Assembly (NCBI GenBank): GCA_964471225.1
Contig: CAYYEZ010000032.1
Coordinates: 1 to 25,285, forward strand
DNA from: JAGVJT01 sp964471225
Lineage (GTDB): Bacteria > Pseudomonadota > Gammaproteobacteria > Legionellales > Legionellaceae
Length of the DNA: 25,285 nt
Reading direction: 5' to 3'
Below, piece by piece: positions 23,601 through 25,285 of the stretch. Numbering within the stretch: position 1 is the stretch's first letter; the number at the start of each line of letters is the position of its first letter. Position numbers and translations under genes: made by a program. The notes under the pieces were generated by a model. That model was given only the letters and a program-made list of their open reading frames with translations, had not been told where the DNA came from and searched no databases.

Positions 23601-25044
23601 AGCTATTGCTATAAATAAGACGTAATTCGTTTTCTTTAACAACACATTTTTGCATGATCTCATTTTTTGAATCAGCACTTAACAAAAAGTCAGAATTGAA
23701 TATTTTTTCACAGAATACAGAAACATAACTGTCCACAGAAAATAATAAGCGCTTTGGAATATGAAAAGATATTTTTTTAATAAGCTCAGGATCAATATAA
23801 GAAGAAAAAATACCTCTAAAGTCATCCTCTAAATTCAATAAAAATCGATTTCCTAACCGTTCACGAAAACTTGTTTCCAAGCGTTTAATCAGATACATGT
23901 ATCTCAGTGACGGTAGACGAGCATCCAAAAAATGCTTCAGCTTTGACTTTTCGTTTTCAGGAAGCTTACTACTTTTATTTGATAAATGATGCAACTCTGT
24001 CTTCAAGCTTCGATAGCACGCATCATCAAACTCAATTTCTCGAGCTTCCTCGAATCTCAAGGAACTAAAAAGCAAACCGTCAGGCGTTCTAAATTTTGAC
24101 AAGTGCGTTTTTAGCATATCAAATTCTTGTCGTGTTATCTTCGATAGCAAACAAATATTTTCGCCATCAAGCATAGCAATAAAATGATCCAAATGGCTTA
24201 AACGAAACACGTGATTAGCATTCATTTTTTCGGTATGTTCTACTTTTTTTGTTTCCAAAGAAAACAAAATTCTGTTTTTTTCTCGAATTGAATACTCTAA
24301 GCGACGATATGACTCCTGACGAGGATCATTAGGAGATAACGTTAGTAAACTTTCTACAAGAGCATGATTAAACTTTGCTACTCCTTTTTTAGGATCTTTA
24401 ACACCATGCAACTCTTGAGTCGCTCGCATTAAATCAGGGAACCCAGATCCTGGCGTATATTGTCTTAAGCTACTTATTGCACCGCCTAGGTTAATAGCAC
24501 TATGTGTACGAGTAAAGAAAGATGGTAAAGAAGGACGCTCGGTAACAAGCGCTAAAGTTTCAGCGTGCGCTTTTATAGATAACTTATCTACTGGAAATTT
24601 TAAAATCTCCCCCGACACTGAGGTCCGAATTGTATAACATAAAGCCAATCCAACTTGTTTGTAAATAGAGGAGTAAATATAAAAAACTTTCTCTTGATAA
24701 TCTGGATTCACTCGAGAAAAAGCGCGTACCAATGAATCTTGAAGTCTTGATAATGAAACTTTACCAATCATCAGTAACTCATCTGAGTTAAATGTTCGAC
24801 TATCAGGAGAGTCTGAAGTCATCGAATTGAGGTAGTTAAGTATTTTAGCATCGCTCTGCGAGAGAGACTGAATATCCATTTCAGAAAGAGTCAACAACTG
24901 GCTTGTTACTAGTGAAGATGATAGTGCATGAGTACTTCGCTCAGACAAGGAAGCGGGAGAAGGAAGCGACAATCCATCGGTAAGAGCCGTATGCCAAAAA
25001 GTTTTCGCATTTGAAATGTATCGTCTTAAAACACCAACATTCAT
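20677..25044 (-). CDS. Very large orphan protein (1455 residues), unknown function
   Basis: An uninterrupted 4.4-kb frame encoding a soluble, mostly helical protein with no signal peptide and no clear membrane helix. I recognise no domain or catalytic motif. A degenerate pattern of the type L-S-x-S/E-x-K/R-x-R-L-x-x-Y/H-L recurs at about 58-73, 358-374, 514-530, 1013-1030, 1125-1141 and 1427-1443, often preceded by Tyr or Asp. The region around residues 1165-1250 holds several Cys and His (YCAKHHC, TCDNFPFC). The gene is AT-richer than its neighbours, has no good ribosome-binding site before the ATG, and has a plausible promoter at 25074-25103. Large Lys/Glu/Leu-rich orphans of this kind in Legionellales are often effectors, but nothing here proves secretion. 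It lies between the secreted-protein gene and the rRNA operon. Confidence 0.88.
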   Translation of the reverse strand: MNVGVLRRYISNAKTFWHTALTDGLSLPSPASLSERSTHALSSSLVTSQLLTLSEMDIQSLSQSDAKILNYLNSMTSDSPDSRTFNSDELLMIGKVSLSRLQDSLVRAFSRVNPDYQEKVFYIYSSIYKQVGLALCYTIRTSVSGEILKFPVDKLSIKAHAETLALVTERPSLPSFFTRTHSAINLGGAISSLRQYTPGSGFPDLMRATQELHGVKDPKKGVAKFNHALVESLLTLSPNDPRQESYRRLEYSIREKNRILFSLETKKVEHTEKMNANHVFRLSHLDHFIAMLDGENICLLSKITRQEFDMLKTHLSKFRTPDGLLFSSLRFEEAREIEFDDACYRSLKTELHHLSNKSSKLPENEKSKLKHFLDARLPSLRYMYLIKRLETSFRERLGNRFLLNLEDDFRGIFSSYIDPELIKKISFHIPKRLLFSVDSYVSVFCEKIFNSDFLLSADSKNEIMQKCVVKENELRLIYSNSYTELCQLIPSRLEFEMVYVRALKKLRDRIVEGYRPLTLSESKRLESHHDALKRELKPSMIAKFSIDPREFRELAYEDLVSILEIIKSREVDLRSLWAVSERDAITFHPTHYPHDPFNLYYIKFCRLVVHSINIRYSSASSPPLDLIQGMFDVDNIECPNMAYVKKFGFTYPDLMVKQSMVEFSQFCNTDALSGIEFVVPELMAIYLNENTFYTVLGLLLVNGTKLSKEILEGRNYLTLDIPNVKEFRLLKTLDKKGQFRALTILEMGNFWMQEYRVTSTRATSSFPLWVRGDATVKFYHSFQFLLSQLVISSWHGLGKPDHFFVLKLIELYLTNDPVLHHGNDDLWKQALTAWADDLIYIGEKEHRKPRDRAYVYKLYGQVIDGEMYMFQLLHRLIKEVHLTDELMLKLTVWYLNKHQGETSVDQNDRLGLLHQVFIKIFQRSNDLHLLYFNCSDTRCEKLAKGLEAKSKIENHRRFMIPRLVSELEPVYRSHIAEIPFEHALLSDEGEYVYDLRVVEARFQETAQFINVAFDRPFTLNERLRIKANPLYAQYTPYIETKEEAIRRVQAQTERLSSRMVRELWKLLNDTHLLQQEIGHELNSGHTVCHEGITITPDMYKESAKKCDALIQEIVLIRVDRFTVDYYQTLSDSEKIRLDNYLIFHPDSEKAIPLINLLRQISDPTYCAKHHCLDTVTEPLFKVVLSYDKVTRFRDWLEIIDHRRKRWLDHLRRTTQQLVYWDNQNSAALQKLKVILFRLKTCDNFPFCKELETRLSTTLPFDSVDNIKTIYDRLKANVAAELAIISKQVSNFSLFSSYKTSPELTKKRDTLRVVNHSFTSSSELIDDEMTYYDPEFLVSALNRCLTTWNPKDIPAKLRDTYRLLLKMSASRNAYFYSRLADKRNIPDFLRDLIEKYHQRGVDITSSDTIKVRPSHMIEVEMNVQWQLYLKSLDESIRTRLENYLSRQATHANSFGL

Positions 25045-25073
25045 TCGTCTAAGTCAAAAAAAAACAATCTAGA

Positions 25074-25103
25074 ATTATATGATATATATTTCTATAAATG
25101 CAA
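25074..25103 (-). promoter_or_regulatory. Putative promoter of the large orphan gene
   Basis: On the minus strand TTGCAT (25098-25103) and TATAAT (25074-25079) are 18 bp apart, with a predicted leader of about 24 nt before the ATG at 25044. It follows the rRNA operon terminator, so the gene is probably transcribed separately from the rRNA. Confidence 0.55.
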
Positions 25104-25125
25104 GAAAATGATACGGATTGAGCAT

Positions 25126-25166
25126 AAAAAAAGGCCAGGACTCGATGATACAGAGTACTGGCCTTT
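25126..25166 (-). terminator. rRNA operon terminator after 5S
   Basis: On the minus strand AAAGGCCAG pairs with CTGGCCTTT, and an inner ACTC/GAGT extends the stem past a single T-C mismatch. It is followed directly by a run of Ts. It lies about 11 bp after the 5S end, a strong intrinsic terminator for the rRNA operon. Confidence 0.9.
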
Positions 25167-25176
25167 AGGAATAAAA

Positions 25177-25285
25177 CCCTGGCGATGACCTACTTTGACA
25201 TGGGGAGACCCCACACTATCATCGGCGCTCGAATGTTTCACTACTGAGTTCGGTATGGTTTCAGGTGGTTCCAAACGGCTATGGT
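25177..25285 (-). rRNA. rrf: 5S ribosomal RNA (5' end cut by the window edge)
   Basis: Read on the minus strand the right end matches bacterial 5S: ACCATAGCCGTTTGGAACCACCTGA, the conserved CCGAACTCAG(T)AGTGAAAC loop, AGCGCCGATGATAGTGTGGGG, TCTCCCCATG, and a closing CGCCAGGG. About 109 nt are present; by comparison with E. coli 5S (120 nt) roughly 8-11 nt of the 5' end lie beyond the window. The rest of the rRNA operon should lie to the right. The terminator follows immediately. Confidence 0.95.

Noticed and set aside
23050..23618. Short open frames on the plus strand opposite the large orphan gene
   Set aside because: They lie antisense to a long uninterrupted frame, show no family features and have no promoter or ribosome-binding site.

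Overview
This window looks like chromosomal DNA of a gammaproteobacterium of moderately low GC. Dgt, HemH, RimK, RimO, GlnE, GlyA, NrdR, NusB and PgpA are all of gammaproteobacterial type. Several conserved-looking hypothetical proteins (a short Sel1-like protein, a three-helix membrane protein, a small XRE-type protein, a Tyr-rich secreted protein), a compact kinase-like protein and a very large orphan protein suggest the Legionellales (Legionella, Coxiella, Berkiella and relatives). That placement is an inference from remembered family resemblance, not a search.

Layout. 1-3.65 kb: dgt (minus) is divergent from a SPOR-domain lipoprotein gene that ends in a strong hairpin; hemH follows, translationally coupled to an AhpD-like gene. 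3.67-5.5 kb: a kinase-like orphan gene, then a two-gene minus-strand unit (DUF2909 membrane protein and a small Cys-containing periplasmic protein). 5.5-9.2 kb: a tightly overlapping cytochrome c oxidase assembly operon (SURF1, a thioredoxin-like CxxxC membrane protein, CtaA/COX15 heme A synthase, CtaB heme O synthase, SCO copper chaperone), with rimK directly after it. The oxidase structural subunits are not in the window. 10.1-11.5 kb: three small minus-strand genes (membrane protein, Sel1-like protein, XRE-like regulator). 11.6-15.6 kb: rimO and glnE converge and overlap by 9 bp. 15.65-17.45 kb: a periplasmic solute-binding protein gene converges with an AI-2E-type transporter gene and overlaps it by 44 bp. 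17.4-20.1 kb: a compressed minus-strand operon glyA-nrdR-nusB-pgpA-AI-2E transporter, without the rib and thiL genes that usually lie between nrdR, nusB and pgpA. 20.17-20.6 kb: a small secreted Tyr-rich protein with its own good promoter. 20.7-25.0 kb: a 1455-residue orphan protein just downstream of the 3' end of an rRNA operon, whose 5S gene runs off the right edge.

How the genes work together. The heme and oxidase genes form a pathway: HemH makes protoheme, CtaB farnesylates it to heme O, CtaA oxidises it to heme A, and SURF1 and SCO help insert heme A and copper. The other housekeeping genes cover ribosomal protein modification (RimK on S6, RimO on S12), nitrogen control (GlnE), one-carbon metabolism (GlyA), ribonucleotide reductase control (NrdR), rRNA antitermination (NusB) and phosphatidylglycerol synthesis (PgpA).

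The most unusual items are the kinase-like protein (HEIDLKLPN catalytic-loop-like motif followed by KIDG), the giant protein with a degenerate motif recurring about six times, the streamlined nrdR-nusB-pgpA operon, and a long hairpin abutting the glyA ribosome-binding site. I see no IS element, CRISPR array, tRNA gene or prophage. The only large non-coding stretch is about 290 bp before hemH.
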